Below are positions 50,755 to 61,619 of a stretch of 64,000 nucleotides of DNA, in pieces. Source of the DNA: Rhabditoides inermis. Taxonomy: Eukaryota; Nematoda; Chromadorea; Rhabditida; Rhabditidae. Below the pieces are notes generated by a model that saw only the letters and a program-made list of their open reading frames with translations, was not told the DNA's origin and ran no database searches. The translations under genes were made by a program, and so were the position numbers. Numbering within the stretch: position 1 is the first letter of the stretch; every line of letters starts with the position of its first letter. Location of the stretch: contig CAWZYM010000253.1 in assembly GCA_963966185.1 (NCBI GenBank), positions 516,001 through 580,000 on the forward strand, written 5' to 3'.

Positions 50755-52317
50755 TCGCCCTGGCGGGGCTATATAAAATTTGCTATGGTACGTGTCTGTC
50801 GTTCCGGGCACGTATCTCAAGTCCCAAAGTACCAATCCGACTCAACTCGGGACGTTTTCATCGGTTCCTCGACCGCACGCAATCGTTCTATTTTCGTTCA
50901 CCTAGCTCACCTGTACAGGTAGATACACCTGTCGGAAGAAATTTGAATTTTCCAAAGGGGGGACCACATGGATTTTGAAATTTTTGAAATTTTTGTTTTC
51001 AAATCTCTCATCCCTTTCACCAATGACACTCTCGGTCCTGAGTACCTGCCAGGTACCGTCACACCTGTCACCTGTCATCTCTCACCTGAGATAAATTAGC
51101 ATAAACTTCAAATTTCACTTTACGACCCCGTAACTTTCGTCTAGGTGAGAGTTGACACCTGGATTTTCTTATTTAATAATCACTACCGTCATACATTTAT
51201 TCATGAATTATTTCAGATTTTTATTAAATGTTTGAATTTTATTTAATTTTTCAATTTTCGCCTTTTTTAATATTCAAAAATATTCTAAAATTAATAACTC
51301 GGTTAGTTTTCAAGGTAGAGGACTCAAACTTGGTACAGGTAACAAGTAAACAAATACAAAATTTTAGGTAAACAACTTAGGTAAACAAGTAAACAAAAAA
51401 GTAAACAACTCCAAATCTCATTTCAAAGGTATCTAACGTGTACTAGACCAAGTACTGAGTTCAAATTTGTTGTTTACAAGTGAAGTAAACAAGTAAACAA
51501 GTTTGTAAACAACTCAGAAATGTGTTTTAAATATCTCTAACGTGTACTACACAAAGTACTGAGTTTGATTTCAATAGTTATTTGACATGTAAACAAGTAA
51601 ACAAAAAAGTAAACAACTCCAAATCTCATTTCAAAGGTATCTAACGTGTACTAGACCAAGTAATGAGTTCTTATTTGTTGTTTACAAGTGAAGTAAACAA
51701 GTAAACAAATTTGTAATAAACTCAGAAATGTGTTTTAAAGGAGAGGTGCACGGAATAATAACATGAAATCGATATAATCAATATCGATATGGCGATCAAA
51801 TTGAAACCAAAATAAAAATTCTAACAATTAATATAAATTTGATATAAAATGAGAAATAGCATCTTGAAAATCAGGCACTGCGTCAGTATTTCGTGGTGAT
51901 GTACAAACTTGGCACGAGTTTTCAATGGGAATTTGTTTTCAAAATTGGTCCCGCCACGGACTACTGACGAATTGTATCATTATTTCTCACGTGTGACAAC
52001 AGCTGGTCATTTCATTTCATCACTCCATGCTCCTCTCCTTTAAAGTTCTCCAACATGTAGTACTCGAAATACTGAGTTCAAAGGTAATGTTCACAAGTCA
52101 GATAAACAATTAAACAACACAGTAAACAACTCCAAAACTTTAGATTTCGACTTCTGAGGTGTACTAGAGACATAAGAGAATTCAGATTAGATTTTTGATG
52201 AGTTGACGCGGAGAGGCGAGCGCGCCGAAGGCGCGCGAGCCTCGAAGCGCAGTGCGGCGGCGAAGCCGCCGCCACTAGCGGGCCGGAGGCGAGCGAAGCG
52301 AGCCTCCGGCCCGCTAG
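50755..52317 (+). mobile_element. Array unit 7 (body type gamma)
   Basis: Gamma head, then a segment shared with alpha units (from about 51000), then forkhead-type modules, with about 270 bp of unrelated sequence (51740-52050). Triple hairpin 52212-52317. Confidence 0.8.
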
Positions 52318-54888
52318 TCGCCCTGGCTGGGCTATATAAAATTTGCTATGGTCCTTGTGGCTGGCTCGGTCACAACATGTAGCTCAAACACCATTACACT
52401 TACACAGCTCATACTCCAAACTTAACTTTCTATTGGTGACCGCATGCAATCGTTTCATTTTCACACTCACACCTATACTTACCGTATGACTTTACTAACA
52501 ACTTGACATAGCCTTAAAAACTTTTGACCCATATGCTCAGTCCATGTTTTGAGATGTGAATCTCATACTGTAAACTTAGACTTAGCACACTATATTGACT
52601 TGACACACGTCACTGGGACTCCTTCCGATAACTCCTTATATGGGTTTATATAGAATTTCCAAAATTTCAGAAGGACATAACTCAAGACTGAAGAAACATT
52701 TCACACTCAAACTACAAACTTAAGATTAACTAATCACTCTTAACAGACACACTTTGACATAGGTTCCTATCTAATTTCCTTAAATGGGTTCACTAACAAC
52801 TCGGTCCACTTCCATGTAAACCTACCTTCAAACTTCATATTTTTTCATGAAACTTGCACAGTAACATGAAACATGCATGTTATTTACAGTTTTACAGTTT
52901 TATTTCAAAAAACCAGTTCAAAAAAGTTTTACAGCATTTTTCATTTTCTGACAGGATCAATCACGTAAGATGCAAAACGCAAAAACCTTGAATATTTTCG
53001 TTAGTTTTAAAGACTAAAATTTCAAACTCCAGCTGATTATAGAAGACACTTGGCCGTTCACACCATTTCAATTTCAAATAAAATACTTATTCCGTTTTCA
53101 AAATATAAATATTCGAACTTTCGTAGAAATTTTACATTTTTGATCATAACTTCTTTCGTTTCCAATATTATTTTTTCAAATTTTTATGGTAAATCACTCT
53201 CTATGACACAATCAACACAAACACGTATGCTCAACTATATTACTGAAAATAAAAATCATATTTCATGATTCACTAGATCAACTACAATCCCTAACTATCT
53301 AAGAGTTGTGACCTGGATTTTGCACAGTAATTCATAACTCAAGAACTAATATTTACTGACGAAAATTCAGATTTTTCGGTTCACTGTGGAAGGATTTCAC
53401 TTTTTCAAAAAACCTTGATTTTCAACTAAATGTGGCTCATTTTTGCAGTTGAGCATATTGACCGCTGACAGGATCAATCAGGCAAGATGCAAAACGTAAA
53501 ATACAGTACAACTATGTTTCAACTTCTTAGAAAAATGATTTATTCTCTCATCCCTTTCACCAATGACACCTTAGGTTCTGAGTACCTGCCAGGTACGATC
53601 TCACCTGTCGCCTCTCACCTGAGATAAATTAGCATAAACTTCGTATTTCACTTCACGACTCCGTAACTTTCGTCTAGATGAGAGTTTCATGAGAGTATTT
53701 GAATATCACTACCGTGATACCTATATTCATGAATTCTTTCAGACTTTTATTAAGTGTTTGAATTTTATATCATTTTTCAATTTGAGTCAATTTGAAATCA
53801 ATTTGAGTCATTTGAGTCCCAATAACTTTCTCCACAAACTTGTAGCAGTACTGATACTTTCTACAACTAACATGTAGACAAGTATCTCGCTTTGGGTGAA
53901 CAATTCAGGTAAACAAGTAAACAAGGAAGCAAACTACACACAATATAAGTGTTTGTTTTCAGTGTCAGACTACAAAACCATCTACTGGGTCCACTAATGA
54001 GATAGTTGGAAGCTGGATTTTATCATTCACTTATCAGTGTATCAATACCATCTCGTATGCAAATTACCAGAATTTTAGCTATTTTTTGAATTTTAATTTA
54101 TTTTCAAAAAAACACATTAAATGCTCAGAAATATTTGAAAATTCATAACTCGGTTATTTGTCGAGGTAGAAGGTTCATATTTTGTACAGGTAACAAGTAA
54201 ACAAGTACTAATTTTTAGATAAACAATTCGTCCTCATTCACCTCATTTACATATTCCAAATAAGGTCATGTGCATTTCTCAGCTTATATTACTTTTACGA
54301 ACTTCATACTTGGTATAGGTAACAAGTAAACAAGTACGATGTTTACGTAAACAAAACAGGTAAACAAGTAAACAAAAAAGTAAACAACTCCAAATCTTCT
54401 GATTTTCATGTCTAATCGAAACTAGACCAGACGGAGAGTTACAATGTGGTGTTTACAAGTCAGGTAAACAAGTAAACAAAAATGTAAACAACTTCAAAAC
54501 TAGAGATTTTGATATCTAAAGTGTACTAGACTCGATAAAAAGTTCATTTCAGATGTTTATAAGTCAGGTAAACAAGTAAACAGAGTTGTAAACAACTCCA
54601 TAACTTCAGATTCCGATGTTTGATGTAAACTAGACCCAAAGGAGAGTTCATATCTAATGTTTACAAGTCATGTAAACAAGTAAACAAAAATGTAAACAAC
54701 TATAAAACTTGAGATTTCCATGTCTGATGTGTACTGGAGCTGTAGTAAAGTTCAGATTTGAAGCTTTGATGATTTGACGCGAAGAGGCGAGCGCGCCGAA
54801 GGCGCGCGAGCCTCGAAGCGCAATGCGGCGGCGAAGCCGCCGCCACTAGCGGGCCGGAGGCGAGCGAAGCGAGCCTCCGGCCCGCTAG
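52318..54888 (+). mobile_element. Array unit 8 (body type alpha, extended)
   Basis: Alpha body followed by a longer field of GTAAACAA modules (53900-54720). Triple hairpin 54785-54888. Confidence 0.8.
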
Positions 54889-55836
54889 TCACCCGCCCAC
54901 CCCTATAAATTATGCTATGGAGTTTGTTTGTCTGTCTGTCCGGGGTTGTATCTCAAGTTGTAGTGATCGATGGGGGTTGAGGTATGGAAATTAGATCTCA
55001 GGTGGTGACCGCACGCAAAATTTTACCTGGGGTCCTGATCTGACCATTCCTTATATGGGTTGACCGAAACTCTCATGAACATAGACGAAATTTTAAGCAC
55101 TTTTTATGTAAACTATGTTTCGTTTTCTAGCTACTGAGATGCCCTTTCGGGGTTAAGGTACTGTAGGGTCGAGAATTTAAGTTTTGATTTTCGACCTCAT
55201 TTGCATATTTCCAAATATGGTAATGACGTATCTCGGTCAGTTTTGATGCCAAAGAGTCCACACTTGGTATGTGACCTGGGGACAAGTCAGCGATGTTGTT
55301 GTTTACATGTTTGTCAACAAGTAAACAACTTTGTAAACAAATTAAAAGTTTGTTTTGAAGGTATTTAGGATGATGTAGACCGAGAGGCAAGTTCAAAAAT
55401 GTTATTTACAGATGATGTAAACAAGTAAACAACTTTGTTAACAACCTGAAATTGTGTTTTGAAGATGTCAAAAGTTTAGTAACATTCTTGGTGTGTTCAA
55501 AAATGTTGTTTACAAATGTTGTAAACAAGTAAACAAAGATGTAAACAACCTGAAAACGTGTTTTAAAGATGTGTAACGTGTAGTAGACTTGGAGGCGAGT
55601 TCAAAAATGTTGTTTACATGAAGTGTAAACAAGTAAACAAATTTATAAACAACGTTCAATTGTCTTCATTTTTGGTTTTCTGTCTTGTAATGTACTTCTT
55701 AGTTAGATTAGAGGTTTGTGGACAGAATTTACTTCTGAAATTAGATTTTATTTATGATTTCAGTTTTGATGTTTGAGTGTTGAGGCCGCCGAAGGCGGCC
55801 CTAGCCCGAGCGGCGCGCCAGCGCCGCTCGGGCTAG
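54889..55836 (+). mobile_element. Array unit 9 (body type beta)
   Basis: 948 bp; near copy of unit 4 with the same type-B hairpins. Closes on CTAG 55833-55836. Confidence 0.8.
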
Positions 55837-56999
55837 TCCCCCATTGAGACTAATATTTGCTATGGTGTGTGTCTGTCCGTCATTCTTTCCGGAGAGATAA
55901 CTCTTTTCAAAGTCTACTCTAACTATTCATTTTTTCTAGAAAGTTTCTTCAATACCTGAGAACGCAAAATTCCAAATATCTCGTCAATAGCGATCTCCTA
56001 ATCATAGTTATCACCTAATCTCTTAACTATGGAGAAAAATTTCAAAATACTTCAATTAGAACCAAATTTGGAGAGTAGGTGAATCGACCTAGAAAAAGTC
56101 GATAGCCGCGATACCAGCTGCCTGTGACCTCATCTTCATGCCCAAATAGGCGAATGTACCCAAAATGCACCCAAAATTCATGATCTTCGATTTCTATAAA
56201 AAATTGAATAGAAGAAAGATTACGTATAATAGATTATAGAAACTGGTTTCCTTTTTTGAAAAGTCACCAAATATGGCGAATATGATCGACTTTTCGTACA
56301 GACGAGATAGAGGGTCCAATTTGTAAACTTAAGCTTTTATGGGCAAAAAAGCCCTTCTGTCAAAGTTTCAGATCGATCGGACTTTGTCTTCATACAGTAT
56401 TAGACATTTTCTGAGCGCGCGTTACTTGCTGGGGTCGCGCCCACCGGATTGCTCGCTACCAGCCGCCAGGTCAACCGATCGATATCGAATAGTTGGCATT
56501 CGCAATCACTGACCCATATCCACTCAGTTGTGTCTTTTTTGATAGGAATATGTCTAAATATAACAATAATGGATTGAGTCAGTTGAAAAAGACAAAATTT
56601 CTATCTTCAACGAATAACTTTGACAAAACGAAAAGTTGAAGGTTGAAAGTTAAGTAAAATGTTTCGAGACGTCAATAGATAGTGCTTTCTAACGATCAAA
56701 TCAACCTCAAACTGTTTCAAACTCCTTCACACGTGCGCACAACGTATTAGGGCGCGCCAGCCGGCTTCTTTTCTCGAAGTCATTGTAGACGTAATATAGA
56801 ACTATGTACTGCTTCTTTTTTTCAGTTGAAACTAAGTTTTGAGTTTATTACTTGTACTCTTGTACATATTCAGCCTGAAGTTCCGCTTTTCGATGCAGTA
56901 CAGTGTCGAGTGGAAGTGAGGTGAGGTGAGAATCGAGTTCACCTTACATGTCATTTGGCAAGCACAGGCGGTCAAATTATAATTTTAGAACGTGATAGA

Positions 57000-57203
57000 G
57001 TAGACAGTAGGGAGAGAAGACAGTAGAGAAGAGAGTAGTATTTTCGTATTTTCTGTTTAAATAAAGTTTTTACATAACTGTCTCTCGAAAGTCGCAGTGT
57101 ACTGCAGATGTGAGAATAGAAGAGTAGACAGAAGGTACCATAGTACTGTCTCTAGAAAGTTGTTGTCACCGCAGCGGGGACGTGAAAGTATACAAGAGAG
57201 AGA

Positions 57204-57244
<41 letters not shown>

Positions 57245-57540
57245 GGAGAGAGAAAATAGGAGAGAGAAGGGAGAGTAGACATATCTGTCTCTCGAAAGTC
57301 GCAGTGATAGTGATTACTGCAGATGTGAGAGTGAGAGTGGAAGAGGTGACGAGAGGTGAAAGTAGACAGAAGAAAACATAGTAATGTCTCTAGAAAGTTG
57401 TTGTCACAGTAGAAGAAAAAGATGCAGTAGACAAACAAGAGCATAGTATTAATATTGTCTCTAGAAAGTTGACAGTAGACAATAGAGAATATAATACTGT
57501 TTCTAGAGAATATAATACTGTTTCTTGAGAATATAATACT
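57000..57540. repeat. Purine-rich degenerate repeat with (GA)n
   Basis: Recurrent AGTAGACAG and CTGTCTCTAGAAAGTTG blocks, with a GA microsatellite at 57205-57278. Confidence 0.7.
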
Positions 57541-57981
57541 GACGAGAAGTGTAATAGGTGCCGCACCCTCGGATTCGTACCAAATTGATAGAATACCTTA
57601 GTTAGGACCCTTGCCATCGATTTGTGGTGTCCGAATTTCCTAAACGAACTATACGTTTCCGGTACGAAAACGTACAGGGCTCGTTTTTCGTGTTCCTCTC
57701 ATCCTACGCGGCGGTCACAAAAAGCATGTGCACGGAATCGAACTCGAGAGGGTCAGCTTGGCAGGCAGACGCTTTCGCCACTAGGCCATAACGGCTTGGT
57801 CTTTGACCGCTTCGTAGGGTGAGAGGAACGCGAAAAACGAGCCCTGTACGTTTTCGTACCGGAAACGTATAGTTCGTTTAGGAAATTCGGACACCACAAA
57901 TCGATGGCAAGGGTCCTAACTAAGGTATTCTAACAATTTGGTACGAATCCGAGGGTGTGACACCTACTACACTCCTCGTGA
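57541..57981. mobile_element. Palindromic tRNA-bearing repeat, family 2, nested in unit 10
   Basis: Two ~175-bp arms (57541-57717 and about 57808-57981) are near-identical reverse complements. The core carries a minus-strand tRNA-like segment (about 57733-57798; TATGGCCTAGTGGCG, GAGTTCGATTCC). One arm plus tRNA is also found alone at 29171-29418. Confidence 0.8.
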
Positions 57982-58077
57982 GAGAGAAAGAGAAAGAGAG
58001 AAAAAGATAGCGAGACAGTGGGAGAGGGAGAAGAGAGAGAGAGGAGAGATAGGGGAGAGTAGAACTGTGTCGAGGAA

Positions 58078-58144
<67 letters not shown>

Positions 58145-58145
58145 G
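57982..58145. repeat. (GA)n tract
   Basis: Imperfect GA/AGAG repeat. Arg-Glu and Ser-Leu frames across it are not genes. Confidence 0.9.
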
Positions 58146-58470
58146 GGGGAGGAGGAGGGAGATAGGATGGAAAGTAGACAGAACAGTGTAGAGGAGAAAG
58201 AGATGGGGCGGTGTACATCTGTGAAACAAAAAAATAAGTGAAAAAGAAGTAGGAGAGATAGTTAGAAAAGACAAAAATTAAGCTACATATACAAAATACA
58301 TAGAACTTGAACACTTCAACTACAACCCTTGCGTGTATGTATCTTCGCAGGAGTCATTAGAGAGCAATCAACTATCAAACATGCAAGACGAACTATTCTT
58401 CTATTTTTCTATTTTTGTATACCTAGTGCGGAGGCGCGCGACAGCGCGCCGGAGCGCTAGTCACTATATG

Positions 58471-58792
58471 TACTGAAATATCTAACATTTCTACAGCCGT
58501 GCAAGCTATAACCTAACGTGAACATTCGACTGTTTTTCTTGCGCGATAAAAGATGAAACAATATATTTTTCTTTTTTTGACTTTTTTCGTAATGAAGAAA
58601 CGTGTTTACGTTTTTTGTATATTTATTGTTTACTTTTTTGTTTTCAAATTCAACATCTTGTTCCAGTATGCTTCTAGTAATTTGCTAATAAACTCGCATA
58701 ACTGCAATTTCATTTTCATTCTAGTCAAATGAGGCTTGACTGTGCTATTCGAACCAGGAAATGGAAGACGGCGGCGGCAACGCGTAATACAT
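58471..58792. other. Intergenic, 3' flank of srg
   Basis: AT-rich, no gene seen. Confidence 0.6.
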
Positions 58793-59622
58793 TTATCTCC
58801 ACGTTCTATCACATGTCTTTCTGCCAGTGGGTACAGTTGGACCGAGAGGAAGTGGAAGGGGAGGATGCGGCTGGACAGCAACCGCCGGTCGACTTCCGTT
58901 ACCACTACTACTATTTCTGTTGTCCCCTTTCACTGGCAGAACACGCTTCCTTTCTGATAACATATCCTTTCGAAGCTCCGAGTGTGTAGCAAGAAGAACC
59001 TGATTGAGACTATGAACAAGAGAAGAGAGAGAATGAGAGAGAGAAAGAGAGAGAGAAAGAGAGACATTGAACACACTTACCCACGGCAGTGTTACAGTGC
59101 TCGAATCAAAAACGAAACCGATAATTCCTTTGAATAAGTCATACATAGAAGGCGAAGCGGCAAACTTGGCGATCAGAATCTGAACAAAGAACAGTCAGAC
59201 AGAATGTGAGAGTTTGTCATTAGCCGGCTATACGGGCACTTCTCGAACACTCTCTGTGAAATGCGGGAGAGACAGTTGGCTTTCTGATTGTGACGTCACC
59301 TGATGAATAATCCTCGCGAGAGAGCTGTTAAACATGACGGAGACCATTATGAAGAGCTTCACTTCGCTGGAACGGGTAGAAAACTAAATTATATGAAATT
59401 TGGCGATGGAATGATTGAGTGAGTATACAGATGACGTACACTCATGTTCGTTTTGTGAAGTTTGTACATGGATGCTAGAAATCCGATAAGAAGAGCGCAC
59501 ATTACACTGCCAGCTACGTAACAGTAGACTAGGTTAGGTGACATCTGAAGGAAGAATGAAGATACTTAAGTAATGTAGAGGTTACGAGAAAGTGAGAAGG
59601 AGAGAGATAGGAGAGAGAGAGA

Positions 59623-59665
<43 letters not shown>

Positions 59666-61619
59666 GCACCCATGCGAATCGGCTGAAAATGGCGACGGAC
59701 AGTCCGGCTCCCGATGGAGAAAAGAATGCGGGATCCATGAGAATGTTCCACGTGGTGGCAACTGGAAGGACGAAACAGACACACAATAGGAGGCGGACAC
59801 GAAACCGAGTCCACATCTGAACGAAGTCAAGAATGTTTCGCACTCTTTCTCTTTCTCTCTCTCTTTCGTGTTCTTCTCCCCTTCCCTGTTCCTTTCGTTC
59901 TCGCCTTCTCCCATTCCATCTCCCCCCCCCCTCTCTCTCTCTTTCTCTCTCACGCTCACCGAAGTATGAGTAATCATCCAAACTGCACTCAGTCTATTCA
60001 GATCCATCGCAGTCATTAAATATAATTGCACTAATTTGTTGTAGTTGTCGATAAATAAAATGAACGACAGCCAGTAGTTTTTATTGTTGATGTTAACACT
60101 GTCAAGGAGATTCTTAAAACAAATTAAACGTTATTTTTTTCAAAGTTCATTTAATTAATCAAACTTATTAAAAGTTATTAAAGGCACAATGGCGACTTAT
60201 TTCTGCCACAATCTGCCACAACTCTCATTTTCACATGAGCAAAACATTTGGCGGCGACAGGAATCGAATCTGCGAAGTTCGGGGCAACGCCGCAGAGCAC
60301 ATGCACTATGCCATAAAGCAAGTGGAAGAGAGAATTTCGTTTGCGCTTATGTCTCCGAGTGCAATTTTTGCAGTATTAAAGCTTTGGGCGGTAGACTATT
60401 CGTGGTGGGACTAATTTCGATTTCAAATTTTCGTCTGCATCCTTGGCAGTGGCAAATTCGAAATTAACGCAGAAAGGTCGTTCTTTCGCAAAAATTGCAA
60501 ATGTGTTATGTTAATTCATATGATTTTAAAAAATGCTCTGAGTCAAAAACAAGTCGTCACTGTTCCTTTAAGGATAAAGCAATACCTGACACCAAATGGA
60601 TAGTTGTATGAAACGAACAGTGCAAAAGTCGAATATCAAAGTAAACATATTCTATGGACAAAGTTCTCGGCACAAAGTTCTCGGCAAACACTCACCATTC
60701 CTGACAGAACGACAAAAATTGAGTAAAATGAGTTTGAGTACATTTTCGACTTGTTTCTCCAAATAATGAAAATCATGCGTGCGTAGACCAAAAGAGTTGG
60801 GAGAGAGTAGGACAATTGAATAATGTACTTAGTTCTAAAAACAAAGAAAATCAGTTTCAGGATGATTTTTGAAAGCTACCCAGCTAAAAGGTTCTTGTCA
60901 CCGCTTACACAGCGTATTTCCGCTGCAAGCTGGAGTATTGTACTGAATTGTGGAACCCACAGGATGTCGGATCAGTGAACTTGATCGAGTCAGTGCAGCG
61001 ATACTATACGCGCCGAATATGTCGTCGCGCTGGCTTGTTCTCGCTCACCTATCCCCAACGCCTCCAGCTTCTTGGCCTTCAAACTCTTGAACAACGCCGC
61101 TTTATAAATGACGTAGTGAACATTCACAAGGTTATTACTAAAACCACCTCTCTTAATTAATCTGGTCTTTTTACATTAGTCCCAACTCGGTAGCGCACAT
61201 CTCACAAATATCGTCTTTTGCCATCATATGACTCGTTTCTGCGGAGCAGCGCGTTCTTTCAGAGAGTTTATGGAGTTTGAAACTCACTTCCACCTGATAT
61301 TGTTGAATCTGCGAAAACCAGTAACGTGAAATCCCACTTAGTAGACAATCCCCATTTGCATCCCATGTCTAAAGTTCGACATTTGTAGTTTGCTCATTGT
61401 CTACTTTTTGAATGTTTCTTCTTCTTTTTTTCCTATTTTACTGTCCTACCGTAAGTACTCTTATGTTTCCTATGAACCTATGATGCACATGTTAAGTACT
61501 CAACACGGTAATAAAGTAATAAACTATTTATATATTTACCTTGCTGGCCATGGGTCCGTAAATGAACAAGTGAGTGCCGGACGCCATTCGAAGCTTGGGG
61601 TGGGAGACGGTACACTCAT
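58793..61619 (-). CDS. Serpentine chemoreceptor, Srg class
   Basis: Minus-strand gene, ATG 61619 three bases behind GTTTCAG, stop TAA 58793. Exons encode MSVPSPTPSFEW..., then TM1 (YIIQLSYSLPTLLVYARMIF), a TM3 block ending LMTAMDLNRLSAV (the Srg 'NR' after TM3), a loop and TM4 (RVRLLLCVCFVLPVATTW), TM5 (YCYVAGSVMCALLIGFLASM), TM6 (KLFIMVSVMFNSSLARIIHQ), TM7 (FDSSTVTLPWVLLATHSELR) and a Pro-rich tail. DSSTVTLPW resembles the Srg TM7. The acceptor before TM6 is the least certain boundary. Introns have collected a LINE scrap (60909-61388), a SINE-like element (60180-60575) and GA tracts (59028-59065, 59600-59664). Confidence 0.78.
60180..60575 (-). mobile_element. tRNA-derived SINE-like element in srg intron
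   Basis: Minus strand has an A-box-like TTATGGCATAGTGC and, ~35 bp on, the B-box-like CAGATTCGATTCC (about 60255-60322). The other edge carries CACTGTTCCTTTAA (60556-60571), as in the family-1 elements, though in the opposite orientation relative to the tRNA part. Confidence 0.45.
60909..61388 (+). mobile_element. LINE reverse-transcriptase 3' fragment in srg intron 1
   Basis: Encodes FRCKLEYCTELWNPQD, LIESVQRYYTRRICRRAG, YPQRLQLLGLQTLEQRRFIN, then in other frames RVYGV, NSLPPDIVESAKTSNVKSHL and stop TAG 61386. This order matches the end of non-LTR RT ORFs. Broken by stops. Confidence 0.75.

Larger units (their letters stand above)
41205..58460 (+). mobile_element. Tandem array of ten Helitron-like non-autonomous units
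   Basis: Units start TC and have a head with TATA-like bases and TTTGCTATGG or TATGCTATGG. Nine of the ten end in GC-rich hairpins that close on CTAG. The next unit's TC follows CTAG with no gap. TC start, a hairpin at the 3' end, CTAG end and no target-site duplication are the hallmarks of Helitron-type rolling-circle elements, which are known to form head-to-tail arrays. Here CTAG is part of the hairpin stem rather than ~10 bp beyond it, and the target looks like T|T, both closer to Helentron-like variants. No Rep/helicase reading frame is present. Ends of the units: 43120, 45987, 46869 (truncated), 47818, 49592, 50754, 52317, 54888, 55836, 58460. Confidence 0.75.
55837..58460 (+). mobile_element. 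Array unit 10 (last unit, divergent, with nested insert)
   Basis: Head TCCCCCATTGAGACTAATAT; unrelated body without GTAAACA modules; purine-rich repeats; a nested inverted repeat (57541-57981). The end hairpin is weaker (GGCGCGCGACAGCGCGCC), then GGAGCGCTAG. Right flank T 58461 starts the missing end of the split inverted-repeat element. Confidence 0.7.

Noticed and set aside
42800..55650. CRISPR-like array from the recurring GTAAACAA blocks
   Set aside because: Repeat lengths and spacings vary, the 'spacers' are themselves repeated, and no cas genes exist.
41205..58460. Integron-like gene cassette array with attC-type palindromes
   Set aside because: Palindromes flanking different cassettes look similar, but cassettes carry no genes, the context is a eukaryotic genome, and TC/CTAG ends with a TSD-free T|T site fit Helitron-like elements better.
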